In this document: in pieces, positions 16,860 through 27,055 of the stretch
How positions within the stretch are numbered: the first letter of the stretch is position 1
Layout: every line of letters starts with the position of its first letter
Origin: Nitrospirota bacterium
GTDB taxonomy: Bacteria > Nitrospirota_A > Leptospirillia > Leptospirillales > Leptospirillaceae
NCBI GenBank assembly: GCA_021829515.1
Contig: JAKBPM010000006.1
Location: forward strand, 1 to 52,149
Direction: 5' to 3'
DNA length: 52,149 nucleotides
Notes under the pieces: generated by a model
The model's database searches: none
Told to the model about the DNA's origin: nothing
Seen by the model: only the letters and a program-made list of their open reading frames with translations
Made by a program: the position numbers and the translations under genes

Positions 16860-18173
16860 CTAATAACCCCTTGCGGCGAGATCTGACAGCCTGTTCAGAA
16901 TCCATGGATTCGACTGACCTGAAGCAATCGCATTTCTTGCAGTGCGTGCTTCTGATATTGGCTCATTCAGTGCACCTTCAGCAATCATCAGGTCCTGAAA
17001 AATGTCAGCACGCGTCTCACCCTTGAGAATCCATTTTCTTGCCAAAAGAACCACATCCTCATAATGACCTTTCTGCAGAAGACGGAACAAGATTGCGTGC
17101 TTGGCCAATCCGGTCTGAGCCCCTTTCGATTTCATGATGTTATGTTCTTCTCCCCACTGATCAGCAGCAGTCCCTTCATCAGAGAAAACATAGGCAGAAT
17201 AGATTGCACCGCTCATTCTTCCTGAAATTTTTTTCCCCGGATGTTTCTTCATGAAAAGCGCTGCAAGTCTGAGCGCCTCCCTGCTGTTGTTCCGTCTTAC
17301 CTGATCTTCAATAATATAAGACCACAGGACCTCACTGTCAGGAAGCTCGGCGAGCCCTCGATAAAGGACACTGCGAGCTCTGCCCGGATGACCAAGATCT
17401 TTTTCAAGCCTTCTCAGCCCAACAATTAACTGAGGCGTCACTTCTTTGAGGTGAATCGCCATCTCACCGATCCGAATGGCCTCTTCCGGCTGTCCTGACA
17501 AAACAAGAGCCTCAAAATATCCAGTAAAAAAGACCGGAGAGTGAACGGCAACCTGATTATTAATGTTCGCTTTCCCAAGAGATACGGCTCTCTCCGTCTC
17601 CCCCCTCGCAATCAGGTGCAAAATAGATTCTCCTGGATCGGACTCTGGTTGAATATCCTTTAGAGGAAAGTAGAGCCCTCTTGCAGACAAAAGCTCATCC
17701 ATTGCGGAAGGAAGCGCATCAAAAGCAGCACTTTCCGTGACCAAAAAACGGCGACTGACCATTCTTTCCAGAGTCAGCGGCCTTGCTTTCCATATGGAAA
17801 GCGTCATGAATAGCGCTCCTGGCGTTGATGCCTTCGATATATGAATATCAAGGAAATGGGTCAGATGAAGAGAGTGAGCCTCTCTTGACTCACATTGTAT
17901 TGTTCCGCAAAGAGCAGGAAGCGACTCGCTGTTTTGAGCTTGTCTGAGTTTTTCCCCTGAGAGCAACTGGGCTGAATGGGCAAAACGTGAAAAACGCTCT
18001 GAAGCATACGCATCAAAAGGCTTTTGCTGAATCCGGACCTCGCGATCCAGTCGAACCCCCATAAACATTACCAAACCGGAGAGTTCATCCGTTGGCCGCG
18101 GAATCGACGAACAACTCGTCAGGAGCAAACAAAGGAAGCAGAGGAAAGTTCTATATTGAATCAATTTTGACAT
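16860..18173 (-). CDS. Lipoprotein of unknown function with helical repeats
   Basis: A 437-residue exported lipoprotein. The signal FLCFLCLLLTSC has lipobox LTSC. The mature protein begins with a mixed domain and continues from about residue 190 as helix-turn-helix units that look TPR-like (ARGETERAVSLGKANI, LSGQPEEAIRIGEMAI, RNNSREALRLAALFMKKHPG). I do not recognise a named family. It lies directly upstream of pgsA, and the TTG start of pgsA suggests the two are coupled. An envelope scaffolding role is a guess. Confidence 0.7.
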   Translation of the reverse strand: MSKLIQYRTFLCFLCLLLTSCSSIPRPTDELSGLVMFMGVRLDREVRIQQKPFDAYASERFSRFAHSAQLLSGEKLRQAQNSESLPALCGTIQCESREAHSLHLTHFLDIHISKASTPGALFMTLSIWKARPLTLERMVSRRFLVTESAAFDALPSAMDELLSARGLYFPLKDIQPESDPGESILHLIARGETERAVSLGKANINNQVAVHSPVFFTGYFEALVLSGQPEEAIRIGEMAIHLKEVTPQLIVGLRRLEKDLGHPGRARSVLYRGLAELPDSEVLWSYIIEDQVRRNNSREALRLAALFMKKHPGKKISGRMSGAIYSAYVFSDEGTAADQWGEEHNIMKSKGAQTGLAKHAILFRLLQKGHYEDVVLLARKWILKGETRADIFQDLMIAEGALNEPISEARTARNAIASGQSNPWILNRLSDLAARGY

Positions 18174-18254
18174 ATGATATGATTTCTCTCCATGGACCTT
18201 CGAAGATCCCTCCGGAAATTTCCATAACCTACAACATAAACCTGCTCACCATGG

Positions 18255-18902
18255 ATGGAAATAATGGCCCTGAACTGGAAAAAAGCATTTCAATGGGGAT
18301 TTATCGCCATACTTGCCATTCTTATCGGCGCATCAGCCATTAATCGCCTTGCAGGACTCTTCTATTTAAAAGATCTCAAGACAGAAGACGCCATCTACCA
18401 ATTCACAGAAAACAAAAAGTCATTCGATGGCATTACGATCCAGATGGATTTTGTTCGGGAGGGATCACCTTACTACAGCCCCGTAATGAGCGCAGACTAC
18501 ACAATTTTTGTTGTCTCAATTACGAACAAGGGAAAAAGCTTCATCGACTATCAACCAATGGACTTCTATCTTGAACTCCCCGGGAGCATGACATCCAGGC
18601 CATTTGACCGATCAGAAATCAGTGAGGCACTCTCTTCAAGCCTGCTGGGAACAGCAATGGCACCAGGAACGATGGCGAGATTAAACAGAACCAGGAAAAT
18701 GGTAGACCAAGTCTACCTTCCTCCTGCACGGATCTTCCCCAATTACTCAAGAGAAGGAATCGTTGCATTTCCGCTTATCAGAAGCAGGCCAGACTCATTT
18801 GATATCCGTCTGACCCAGCTTTCAATCAACGGAAAAGTCATCCCCCCCATCATTTTTCAGGTCAAGAAGTTCCCCAAGAAAAATCATCCCCTAAAAAGTT
18901 GA
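18255..18902 (+). CDS. Membrane-anchored protein of unknown function
   Basis: A 215-residue protein with one N-terminal membrane segment (residues 14-33, FIAILAILIGASAIN) and an all-beta-looking C-terminal domain (YTIFVVSITNKGKSFIDYQP, later FDIRLTQLSINGKVIP). The pattern recalls Ig-like or DUF4352-type folds, but I cannot assign a family. An in-frame ATG nine bases downstream (18264) is an equally good start. It is convergent with clpX, ending two bases before the clpX stop; a short GCTC/GAGC hairpin plus six T at 18913-18937 may terminate it. Confidence 0.65.
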   Translation: MEIMALNWKKAFQWGFIAILAILIGASAINRLAGLFYLKDLKTEDAIYQFTENKKSFDGITIQMDFVREGSPYYSPVMSADYTIFVVSITNKGKSFIDYQPMDFYLELPGSMTSRPFDRSEISEALSSSLLGTAMAPGTMARLNRTRKMVDQVYLPPARIFPNYSREGIVAFPLIRSRPDSFDIRLTQLSINGKVIPPIIFQVKKFPKKNHPLKS

Positions 18903-18903
18903 C

Positions 18904-20187
18904 TCAGGCGCTCATGGCTCCAGGAGCAGCTTTTTTCGGAGAGTCATCCCTGACAATCTTTGGCAACGCACCAGCATTTATTGTTTCTTCAGAAATAATA
19001 ACCTCCCGGACATTCGACACAGAAGGAATGTCGTACATAAGATCAAGCATGACTTCTTCAAGTATCGAGCGCAACCCACGGGCTCCAGTCTTCTGGACAA
19101 AGGCCTTGTGGGCAATTGCCTTAAGAGCCGCCTCACTGAATGTCAACTGAACATGTTCGATTGAAAAAAGCTTCTCAAACTGCTTGATGAGCGCATTTTT
19201 AGGCTCTGTCAATATTCGCAGGAATGCTTCTTCATCCAGATCCTCAAGAACGGCCATGACAGGGAATCTGCCAACAAACTCAGGAATCAGACCATATTTC
19301 AGAAGGTCATCCGGACGAGATTTGACCAGAAGCTCCCCAACCTTCTTTCGATCCTCAACTGTCCTGATATCTGCGCCAAAACCAAGGTTTTTATTAGAAA
19401 TTCTCTGCGAAACAATATTATCCAATCCTATAAATGCACCGCCACAAATGAAGAGGATATTGGTCGTATCAACCTGAATAAACTCTTGGTGGGGGTGCTT
19501 TCTTCCTCCCTGTGGAGGCACATTTGCAACGGTCCCCTCAACCAGCTTAAGCAAAGCCTGCTGAACACCTTCTCCGGAAACATCCCGTGTAATGGAGGGA
19601 TTTTCTGACTTTCGGGAGATTTTATCGATTTCATCGATATAGATAATGCCTTTCTCCGCCTTTTCAACATCATAGTCTGCCGACTGCAAAAGTTTGAGGA
19701 TGATATTTTCAACATCTTCTCCGACATAGCCAGCTTCAGTCAGAGTCGTTGCATCCGCAATCGCAAAGGGGACATCCAGGATTCTCGCCAATGTCTGAGC
19801 CAGAAGTGTTTTCCCTGTGCCGGTCGGGCCAATCATCAGAATATTGCCCTTCTGGAGCTCAACATCATCAGAACTCTGATTGGCAGCAATGCGTTTATAA
19901 TGATTGTAAACTGCGACAGAAAGGACTTTCTTCGCCCTCTCCTGGCCAACAACATACTGGTCAAGAATCCGGTTGATCTCGACAGGCTTCAGGAGCGCTG
20001 CTCCAGATGGCTCTTTTTCCTCTTCCCACGTCTCGGACATGATTGAGGAGCATTGATCAATACACTCATCACAAATGAAGACGCCAGGACCGGAAACCAT
20101 CTTCCGGACATCTTCCCTTGGCTTTCCACAAAAAGAGCATGACACCCCGCTCCCATCCGACTTGTCTTTTTTTTCCTTACCAGCCAT
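18904..20187 (-). CDS. clpX: ATP-dependent protease ATPase subunit ClpX
   Basis: A 427-residue AAA+ unfoldase that feeds substrates to ClpP. The N-terminal zinc-binding domain has four Cys (CSFCGKP ... CDEC). The Walker A is GPTGTGKT, followed by Walker [11 protein letters not shown], sensor and pore loops ([30 protein letters not shown]). The start ATG has GGAGGTGAT five bases upstream. It lies third in tig-clpP-clpX, 29 bp after clpP. Confidence 0.97.
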   Translation of the reverse strand: MAGKEKKDKSDGSGVSCSFCGKPREDVRKMVSGPGVFICDECIDQCSSIMSETWEEEKEPSGAALLKPVEINRILDQYVVGQERAKKVLSVAVYNHYKRIAANQSSDDVELQKGNILMIGPTGTGKTLLAQTLARILDVPFAIADATTLTEAGYVGEDVENIILKLLQSADYDVEKAEKGIIYIDEIDKISRKSENPSITRDVSGEGVQQALLKLVEGTVANVPPQGGRKHPHQEFIQVDTTNILFICGGAFIGLDNIVSQRISNKNLGFGADIRTVEDRKKVGELLVKSRPDDLLKYGLIPEFVGRFPVMAVLEDLDEEAFLRILTEPKNALIKQFEKLFSIEHVQLTFSEAALKAIAHKAFVQKTGARGLRSILEEVMLDLMYDIPSVSNVREVIISEETINAGALPKIVRDDSPKKAAPGAMSA

Positions 20188-20216
20188 TTAGAATCACCTC
20201 CGATAAAATGAGACCA

Positions 20217-20819
20217 TTAGACAGAAGGAGTCTCTGATAACCCATGCGAGCTCATGACTTTATCCACCAAACCGTATTCCTTTGACTCATCTGCTGACAA
20301 AAAGTAGTCTCTCTCCGTATCCTGTTCGATTCTCTGCAGACTTTGTCCGGTATGATGGGAAAGCAATTCATTCAAGTGAGATTTCATTTTAAGAATCTCT
20401 TTGGCATGAATTGCAATATCTGTTGCCTGTCCCTGGAATCCACCCAGCGGTTGATGAATCATGACTCTGGCATTGGGAAGCGCGAAACGTTTTCCCTTTG
20501 CTCCTGCTGCAAGAAGAAATGCTCCCATACTGGCTGCTTGACCAACACATATCGTTGATACATCAGGCTTGATGTACTGCATTGTGTCATAGATCGCAAA
20601 ACCTGCGGTTACAACACCACCAGGAGAGTTGATGTAAATATTGATATCCTTTGATGCATCCTCCGACTCCAGAAAGAGCAGCTGGGCGATTACAAGATTT
20701 GCAACATTGTCATCAATAGGAGTTCCCAAAAAAATGATCCGCTCCTTCAAAAGCCTCGAATAAATATCATAGGAACGCTCTCCGCGACTGGTGTGTTCTA
20801 CGACCATCGGTATCAACAT
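20217..20819 (-). CDS. clpP: ATP-dependent Clp protease proteolytic subunit ClpP
   Basis: A 200-residue serine protease. The start is the ATG at 20817-20819 after GAGG, giving [18 protein letters not shown], the normal ClpP N-terminus; longer upstream frames are rejected. The catalytic serine lies in [10 protein letters not shown] (Ser97) and the histidine in MIHQPLGG (His122). The triad aspartate is expected in the [10 protein letters not shown] region. It is downstream of tig and upstream of clpX. Confidence 0.97.
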   Translation of the reverse strand: MLIPMVVEHTSRGERSYDIYSRLLKERIIFLGTPIDDNVANLVIAQLLFLESEDASKDINIYINSPGGVVTAGFAIYDTMQYIKPDVSTICVGQAASMGAFLLAAGAKGKRFALPNARVMIHQPLGGFQGQATDIAIHAKEILKMKSHLNELLSHHTGQSLQRIEQDTERDYFLSADESKEYGLVDKVMSSHGLSETPSV

Positions 20820-20886
20820 AAAGGGCACCTCTTCTAGTCTTGTTTGAGCGTTTTTGCTCGTTTGCCTGAAACGGTAAAACCTGTTG

Positions 20887-22257
20887 TCAGTGATTATGTC
20901 CTGCATGATCATGATCGTGATCATGCTCCTCAGAATTCGCCACGGGAGGAGAAGCTGGAATCCCAAATTTGGAAAAACCAACCCGATCAAAATATCCATC
21001 CTGGCCAAAAAACAATTCACTACCACCAAAGGTTGCCCGTCTCAACATAACCTCTTCCATCTTCACTCGACGGGCTTTTTCCAATGCCTGGTCTGCAGCC
21101 TGGCGATTGATCTCTCTTCCCATTTTTTCACCCTTGGCACTCAGAATCTGCTGATACTCCCGACTGACAACATCGTAATCCGGATGAATCTGCTCGGAAA
21201 AAACAAGCTCATCAAGTATCATCCTCCATAGCAACAGCTGTTTCAGGTCTTCTTTTTCAGACTCTGAAAGCTTGCCACCAATTTCCTGCATTTCATATGC
21301 GATCCTTTTCTCCGGAACGGCAATCCCCCAGGAAGAGATGACCTCTTTACGCAATTCCCGAATCTTGCGGTCAATCATCGCAACCACTTTACGCGCCAAT
21401 ACCGTCTTCTTGATATCGGCCAGAACATCTTCTTCCTTCACAGCATTCTCCTCGGAACCTGACTGCATTCTGGAAACAAGTTGTTCCATTGTCAGAGGGA
21501 TACGTCTCTGGATTTCAAGAATTGTCAGTGTGGCCGGAAGTCTCTCCACGCGAGATCCCCTGGCAAAAGCCGGGTCAGAGATGGAAAGAGGAATGATGGC
21601 TTCAAAGGTTTCTCCATTGGAACGACCAGTCAATGCCCGATTCAGCTCCTCCGGAATATTTTCTCCCTCTACTTCGACAACCTGCTCGGCAGATAAAGGA
21701 GCTCCGCTCACCGGATGCGACGTTTTCATCGAAATTTTCACAAAATCTCCCGCAGCAACCGTTGTATCGGATGGAAGATTTTGGTCAAACTCCGATGACA
21801 GGATCTGGCATAAGCGGGAAAGCTCAGCATTGACCTCAGGATCCGAGACGTCCAGGCTCTCTTCCGGGGACAGGACAACCCCATAGGGGGAGACATTTTC
21901 CGGAAGAGTGAAAACCTCAATTTCTCCGGTCAGGAGCAACCCCTCTTTCTCTGCCTTCGAGTCAAGAACGACCTGATCTGGAGAAAGATGGACAATCGTT
22001 CCCTTGACAGCTGTCAGGAGCTCATCCATCGCATTGCGGTGCAGCTCATCAAGAACATCAGAGTGGATCGAGCGCAGGATATCCCTGTTGCGCCGGACTA
22101 TGGACTCCGGAACATGGCCGGGCCTGTAACCGGGGACCTTCAGCTGACCATTAACCCGACGGATACTGTCACTGACCTTTTTGGTAACATCCTCTCCGGG
22201 AATATTGACTTTGTATCGTCTTAGAACACCTGAACCACTCTCAACATCAACCTGCAT
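20887..22257 (-). CDS. tig: Trigger factor with a histidine-rich tail
   Basis: A 456-residue ribosome-associated chaperone. It has an N-terminal ribosome-binding domain ([17 protein letters not shown], a variant of the GFRxGKxP signature), a central PPIase-like domain (about 150-240, divergent) and a C-terminal helical cradle. The last 15 residues read [15 protein letters not shown], an acidic-histidine tail that could bind metal, as the SlyD tail does. I use the ATG at 22257; the frame extends further upstream without family similarity. A TATAAT box at 22344-22349 may drive the tig-clpP-clpX operon. Confidence 0.9.
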   Translation of the reverse strand: MQVDVESGSGVLRRYKVNIPGEDVTKKVSDSIRRVNGQLKVPGYRPGHVPESIVRRNRDILRSIHSDVLDELHRNAMDELLTAVKGTIVHLSPDQVVLDSKAEKEGLLLTGEIEVFTLPENVSPYGVVLSPEESLDVSDPEVNAELSRLCQILSSEFDQNLPSDTTVAAGDFVKISMKTSHPVSGAPLSAEQVVEVEGENIPEELNRALTGRSNGETFEAIIPLSISDPAFARGSRVERLPATLTILEIQRRIPLTMEQLVSRMQSGSEENAVKEEDVLADIKKTVLARKVVAMIDRKIRELRKEVISSWGIAVPEKRIAYEMQEIGGKLSESEKEDLKQLLLWRMILDELVFSEQIHPDYDVVSREYQQILSAKGEKMGREINRQAADQALEKARRVKMEEVMLRRATFGGSELFFGQDGYFDRVGFSKFGIPASPPVANSEEHDHDHDHAGHNH

Positions 22258-22343
22258 CAAATTCAAATCCCTTCTTCTGTTGTATCGTAAAAAGCATGAG
22301 ACACTTGCCCCCTCTGGCACCAAAAATAAAAACTCATTTTTTG

Positions 22344-22349
22344 ATTATA
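22344..22349 (-). promoter_or_regulatory. Probable -10 element of the tig-clpP-clpX operon
   Basis: A perfect TATAAT lies 87 bases upstream of the tig start on the minus strand. No good -35 stands 16-18 bp away (best TTTCTC), so the promoter is only partly supported. Confidence 0.4.
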
Positions 22350-22433
22350 AACAAGATCAGCCACAAGAGAAAGTGCCGGAGCATTTCGAATGGGTTGCAT
22401 GACAAGAACCGATGGCAAACAGGACAATCAGGA

Positions 22434-23765
22434 TTACGTCCAGTCTCCAAGAATGATTACCAGACAAATCGAGGCAAAAAGGCCTTTCAAAAAAGCTCTG
22501 GCTCGGTCGAGCAAAGATAGCGGAAGAAAATCTTCTCCCGAAATTGTCCGGACAATTTTCCTGTTCATTGAAGGCGTTTTGGATATCCCCCGGAAAACAC
22601 GCTCACGTCCCCAAACAATAAGTGGGTTGTCAGAGTTCCAGACAAGACACATTTCGTCTGCAAGATGGTGTAGGCATTCTGTCCTTTCAATCCTGATAGT
22701 CTCAAATCGCCGCAACTCCTCGGCGAGAGATGTTGTCGAACCAGAAAAAGCTGCTTCCAGATGGACTGAAAGCAATCTCCCATCTTCCATCGCCTGATTT
22801 CTCCCTTGCGCAACATGAGGGTTGGTTGCATGAGCGGCATCCCCGATAACGACCGCACGATCCTTTACCCAGTGTTTAAGGTCAACTTTCTGGATAACCC
22901 ACTCTTTCAAGGCGGATACACCAGGAAAACCGGCCTCAACCAGAACATCGCCCATTCCAGGGATACACTGGCTGATTCTAGCAAGGAAGTCGACGTCTCC
23001 CCTCGAAATAAATTCATCAAACTTTCGATCCTTGAGCATGTATAAAAAAAAGCGCTTGCGTGGAGCAGTTGAAAATAAAAAGAAAATCTCCCCTGGTCCC
23101 AAATAATAACGCGCAGCAGGATCACCTGCCGCAGAATCAGGAGAGACGCCATCCGGAAGGTCAAATGACCAGGAAACATAAGAATCAGCATATTCCTTCA
23201 CGGACCCGGGAAGACTCAGGTTCTTTCGTAAGCGGGAGTCTCTTCCATCATCACCGACAAGAACTTTTCCTCGAATGGTTTTCAGTCCTTCACGACTCTC
23301 GATCATGACATCAATACCATTTTCCCGGGATTCATGGGCCACGTAGCGCCCTCCAGGAAGCAAGGTGACAAAAGGGGAATTCTCCAGCATCCTCCACATC
23401 AGACGATCCTGCAAATAAGGTTCGATCGAAAGTGCCCATTCATAGGAGAGCCCCTTTCCCCTATAAGAAGAAACCATCATCGGCTTTCCATTGAAGTCAA
23501 AAAAGCAAAATTTGTCGTAACAGACATGCTCCTCGGACAAAAGAGCATCAAGAAGGCCCAGTTCCTCAAGAATTCGCAGACCCAGTGGCTGAATCAGCTC
23601 TCCCCTGCCAAGAGGAGCCAGTGATTCCCGAGGATCAACCAAAAAGACACGAAAACCACGCATGGAAAGGAAACAGGACAGGGTCAGACCACCCGGACCA
23701 GCCCCGGCAACAATCACATCATATTCAGAATCTGACGACAAAGGATTCGTTACGGAAGAGATCAT
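22434..23765 (-). CDS. FAD-dependent monooxygenase (UbiH/PHBH superfamily)
   Basis: A 443-residue flavoprotein with N-terminal FAD motif VIVAGAGPGGLTLSCFLSM, a middle GDDGRDSRLR motif (the DG fingerprint for NADPH and FAD) and the third GD motif VVIGDAAHATNPHVAQGRNQ. The family hydroxylates aromatic or quinone-like substrates; UbiH-type and geranylgeranyl-reductase-type proteins share this fold, so the substrate is open. The C-terminus ends in a hydrophobic segment (FASICLVIILGDW) that may dip into the membrane. It follows an LPP20-like lipoprotein gene 15 bp upstream and may share its transcript. Confidence 0.82.
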   Translation of the reverse strand: MISSVTNPLSSDSEYDVIVAGAGPGGLTLSCFLSMRGFRVFLVDPRESLAPLGRGELIQPLGLRILEELGLLDALLSEEHVCYDKFCFFDFNGKPMMVSSYRGKGLSYEWALSIEPYLQDRLMWRMLENSPFVTLLPGGRYVAHESRENGIDVMIESREGLKTIRGKVLVGDDGRDSRLRKNLSLPGSVKEYADSYVSWSFDLPDGVSPDSAAGDPAARYYLGPGEIFFLFSTAPRKRFFLYMLKDRKFDEFISRGDVDFLARISQCIPGMGDVLVEAGFPGVSALKEWVIQKVDLKHWVKDRAVVIGDAAHATNPHVAQGRNQAMEDGRLLSVHLEAAFSGSTTSLAEELRRFETIRIERTECLHHLADEMCLVWNSDNPLIVWGRERVFRGISKTPSMNRKIVRTISGEDFLPLSLLDRARAFLKGLFASICLVIILGDWT

Positions 23766-23780
23766 CCTGTCTCCATTTCC

Positions 23781-25436
23781 CTATCGGTTGATAACCCAGG
23801 ATACCAGAGCATTCCTGATCGGAATCAACCGGCCCAGAAACGATGAAGCAATTGGATCATGGTATATCCGGACAGTTTGATCCATACTGCGCACGACCCG
23901 TCCAACCATTCTGTCGACGGCATCCCTTTCTGCATCCTTTCCGGAAAAACCAAAACCACGGGTTGCCATGGTCCTGCCCCATCGAACAACTCCGTTTTGA
24001 TCAACAAGACGTGCCCGAAACAACAGTGACTCGGAATAGAGGGTTGCCCCGCCAACGCTTTTCCTGTTCACTGAAATTACCCTGATCGATCCAGAATAAC
24101 GATTCCTCCCCCCAGACTGAATAAGGAAACCCTTCGACTTAAGCATCTCAACAAGTTTTTTGAGAAATACCGAGTCGAGTTTGGGATCAACCGCAATCTT
24201 GAGAGAGAACCCATGGAGCTCCCTTCGGTGATAAAAAGAGACGGGGAGACAAGAGGTCAATCCACGAAAAACCTTAGGCATTGGATGGCCCCTTTCAGGA
24301 AAGGGGCGGACACAGATCTTTCCCTGGTGCCGGAGAATCAGGATTTTTTTCAATGTGCAGTTGGCAATTCCTCCCGAATCGGTCATTCCACACTTCTTGT
24401 CGATCCAGGGGGATCTCCTGATTTTTTCCAGCAATGCCAGGTCAGCACTTAAAAAGAGACCCTGGTATGGCCACACAACCTCCTTTTCAGTAAAACCGGA
24501 TGGAGGAAAAAGGAAAAGGAATGGAAAATCAGGAAACTGTCGGGCGGGATCAAGGAAGAGATCGAGGGAAACACCTTTCACAAGGAAAACGTTTCCATGC
24601 ATTCGGAAAAACAATTTCCATCGATAAGGAACTTTTATAAATTTTCCAACAGGAACAATGAAAGATGAGTGGGGAATCTTGTATGGAGACAGCGTGAGCG
24701 AACGTCTTATTGTCCAAATTTCCCCGAAGGTTTTTTGATCAAGTCGCTCAAGCGCGTCTCGTTCAGCTGATGGCAACCGCGTCTGAGAGTGAAAAAGAGA
24801 CGAGGAAGATTGATTCCTTTCAAGACCCAATATCGCCGGCAAGGCTTCGCCCACTGAAAGCTGATGATCAATCATCCGGTCACGAAGCAGCATTTTTTTT
24901 AGTCGGTCTTCATCCTGTTTGAGAAAAGATTCCATTAACATTCCCAGAAGAGGCCTTTCAACCGAGACAAGAACCCATGCCTCACGCCTTTCAGGATGGC
25001 TTACCCTTTGAACGAACCAGGCGTCACAAACCGTTGGCGAAAGGGGTTGCCTGCATTTCTCCAGGGAAAAAACGGATTTCGATGACCACGATGACTGCCC
25101 TGACCATCTGGCTTCGTAAGCATGCCTCTCTTCCGGAAGGACCCTGACACCCTTATGGGCAAACCATTCCCATATCTTTCCATAAGCGGCAATTTGTGCC
25201 TTCATAAAAGCCGCTTTTTTTGACTGACCGGAAAATCCTTTAGCAACAAAAAAAAGAAGACCGGGTGATGTCTCTATTTGATGGGAAACCCATACCGGAG
25301 TCCGGGGGGAGGACTGCCATATAACTCCTCCGTTTTTATCATCAGGAAAACTTGCACACCCGGAAAGGAACGTCCATGTCAGACAGAAAGTGAAAAGGAT
25401 AACAAGTTTTATGGATCTCAGAAAAACAATCGTCAT
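23781..25436 (-). CDS. Lipoprotein with LPP20/FlgT-like N-terminal region
   Basis: A 551-residue exported lipoprotein with signal peptide and lipobox FLSGC. Residues after the lipobox include GFSGQSKKAAFMKAQIAAYG, which resembles the repeated Ala/Lys motif of LPP20 and FlgT-type proteins; LPP20-like features recur near the C-terminus (FGFSGKDAERDAVDRMVG). The middle is unassigned. The start is the ATG at 25436, which begins the signal peptide; the longer frame from 25475 lies inside zwf. It sits directly downstream of zwf. Any link to sugar metabolism is only positional. Confidence 0.7.
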   Translation of the reverse strand: MTIVFLRSIKLVILFTFCLTWTFLSGCASFPDDKNGGVIWQSSPRTPVWVSHQIETSPGLLFFVAKGFSGQSKKAAFMKAQIAAYGKIWEWFAHKGVRVLPEERHAYEARWSGQSSWSSKSVFSLEKCRQPLSPTVCDAWFVQRVSHPERREAWVLVSVERPLLGMLMESFLKQDEDRLKKMLLRDRMIDHQLSVGEALPAILGLERNQSSSSLFHSQTRLPSAERDALERLDQKTFGEIWTIRRSLTLSPYKIPHSSFIVPVGKFIKVPYRWKLFFRMHGNVFLVKGVSLDLFLDPARQFPDFPFLFLFPPSGFTEKEVVWPYQGLFLSADLALLEKIRRSPWIDKKCGMTDSGGIANCTLKKILILRHQGKICVRPFPERGHPMPKVFRGLTSCLPVSFYHRRELHGFSLKIAVDPKLDSVFLKKLVEMLKSKGFLIQSGGRNRYSGSIRVISVNRKSVGGATLYSESLLFRARLVDQNGVVRWGRTMATRGFGFSGKDAERDAVDRMVGRVVRSMDQTVRIYHDPIASSFLGRLIPIRNALVSWVINR

Positions 25437-25446
25437 AGAAGTCTTT

Positions 25447-26958
25447 TCAGGAAAGATCAACGGAAAAAAAATCATCTACTTCAAAAGGACCGTCCGAACC
25501 GGCGGGATAAAACATCGGATCGCGCTTCAATGAAAGAAATGGCTCCATGAACATCCAGGCTTTTTCCACTTCGTCGTTTCTGGCGAACAAGGTCGCATCA
25601 CCCTTCATGACATCATAGATCAAACGAGAGTAGGCTTCCGGTGGATCTTCCGGATAAATCTGGCTATAGGCAAACGCCAAATCCGCCTGGTCAATCCGTA
25701 ACGGTGATCCAGGTCTCTTGATTCCGAAGCGCAGGGATATACCCTCATTCGGCTGGATCGACAGGGTCAGGACATTCTCGGTATCATCGTGGCATCCGGC
25801 CAGTCGGAAGAGTGCAACGGGAGGCTTCCTGTAATGAAGCACGATTTCCGTAGCCTTTCGGCTCATTCGCTTTCCTGCCACGAGATGAAAGGGGACCCCT
25901 GCCCACCTCATATTCTGTATCTCAAGCTTCATCGCGGCATAGGTCTCAACAACCGAAAGTGGGTCAACCCCCTTTTCCTGGCGATATCCCATAACCGGGT
26001 CACCAAGAACCCCTCCTTCAGAATATTGACCAAACAAGACGGACTCGGAAGGTTTCTGACTACGCCACGGAACAAGGGCCCTCAAAACCTTGACTTTTTC
26101 ATCTCTGATGCTGTCAGCGTCAAAGGAAACAGGAGGCTCCATCGCAGTCAGCGTCAACAACTGGAACAGATGGTTCTGGACCATATCCCTCAGGATTCCT
26201 GATTCCTCAAAATAAGCGCCTCTACCCTCTATTCCAATCGTCTCGAAGACCCTGATCTCGACACAACTGATAATCTCCCGGCTCCACAGAGCACCAAAAA
26301 CGGGATTCGCCAATCGAAGGATCAAGATGTTCTGGACGGTTTCTTTTCCAAGATAATGATCTATGCGATGGACTTCCGACTCACGAAACACCTTGAGGAC
26401 TGCAACATTGAGTGCTTTCGCAGAAACAAGATCATGGCCAAAAGGCTTTTCCACGACCAGTCTTCTGAATCCCGCCTTGGGAAAAGAGTCCAGTCGAGGA
26501 CGGATACGGCCAATCTGTTCAACGATTGGAATAAAAAAACTCGGCGGAGTAGCCAGATAAAACAGGATATTACCATTGGTCGCCTCTAAAAGCCCCGGGT
26601 CCGTGAGGTATTCAGCCAAATGGTCAAAGTCTTCGGACTTTTCAAAAGACAATGGGAAGTAATGGATCCTTTCAAGAAAATCCCTCAGATCATCCGGCTC
26701 ATCTTTTTCATCTTCAGGCAAATGTCTTGAAAAGGCCCGGATACCATCGACCGCTTCCTTCCGGAACATCTGTGTTGTTTTTTCTTTCCTCGCAATACCA
26801 ATAATTTTTGTTTTTGGATGAAGATCCCCCTTGCGGTGAAGTTCATACAGGGCTGGCAACAGCTTTCTATGAGTCAGATCCCCTGATGCGCCAAAAACAA
26901 GAAAAAGAAGGGGTGGTGGAGAATGAGGTCCATCCCCCCTGGATTCGATGTCCCTCAA
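25447..26958 (-). CDS. zwf: Glucose-6-phosphate 1-dehydrogenase
   Basis: A 503-residue enzyme that oxidises glucose-6-phosphate to 6-phosphogluconolactone with NADP. The N-terminal cofactor motif is FGASGDLTHRKLLPALYEL and the active-site signature is RIDHYLGKE. EKPFGHDLVSA and GYRQEKGVDP are also family motifs. GGGGGAGG lies eight bases before TTG at 26956-26958, so I use that start rather than the frame from 26976. It is the last enzyme gene of glk-pgl-tkt-zwf. A gnd gene for the next step is not present in the window. Confidence 0.94.
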   Translation of the reverse strand: MRDIESRGDGPHSPPPLLFLVFGASGDLTHRKLLPALYELHRKGDLHPKTKIIGIARKEKTTQMFRKEAVDGIRAFSRHLPEDEKDEPDDLRDFLERIHYFPLSFEKSEDFDHLAEYLTDPGLLEATNGNILFYLATPPSFFIPIVEQIGRIRPRLDSFPKAGFRRLVVEKPFGHDLVSAKALNVAVLKVFRESEVHRIDHYLGKETVQNILILRLANPVFGALWSREIISCVEIRVFETIGIEGRGAYFEESGILRDMVQNHLFQLLTLTAMEPPVSFDADSIRDEKVKVLRALVPWRSQKPSESVLFGQYSEGGVLGDPVMGYRQEKGVDPLSVVETYAAMKLEIQNMRWAGVPFHLVAGKRMSRKATEIVLHYRKPPVALFRLAGCHDDTENVLTLSIQPNEGISLRFGIKRPGSPLRIDQADLAFAYSQIYPEDPPEAYSRLIYDVMKGDATLFARNDEVEKAWMFMEPFLSLKRDPMFYPAGSDGPFEVDDFFSVDLS

Positions 26959-27055
26959 GACCAAAACCTCCCCCAAGAAATTTTGTTATTCCGAATAACG
27001 TCGGACTGAGACAGACAATATTGCCGGTAGAACAGAAACTATGAGCAGCATTCTC

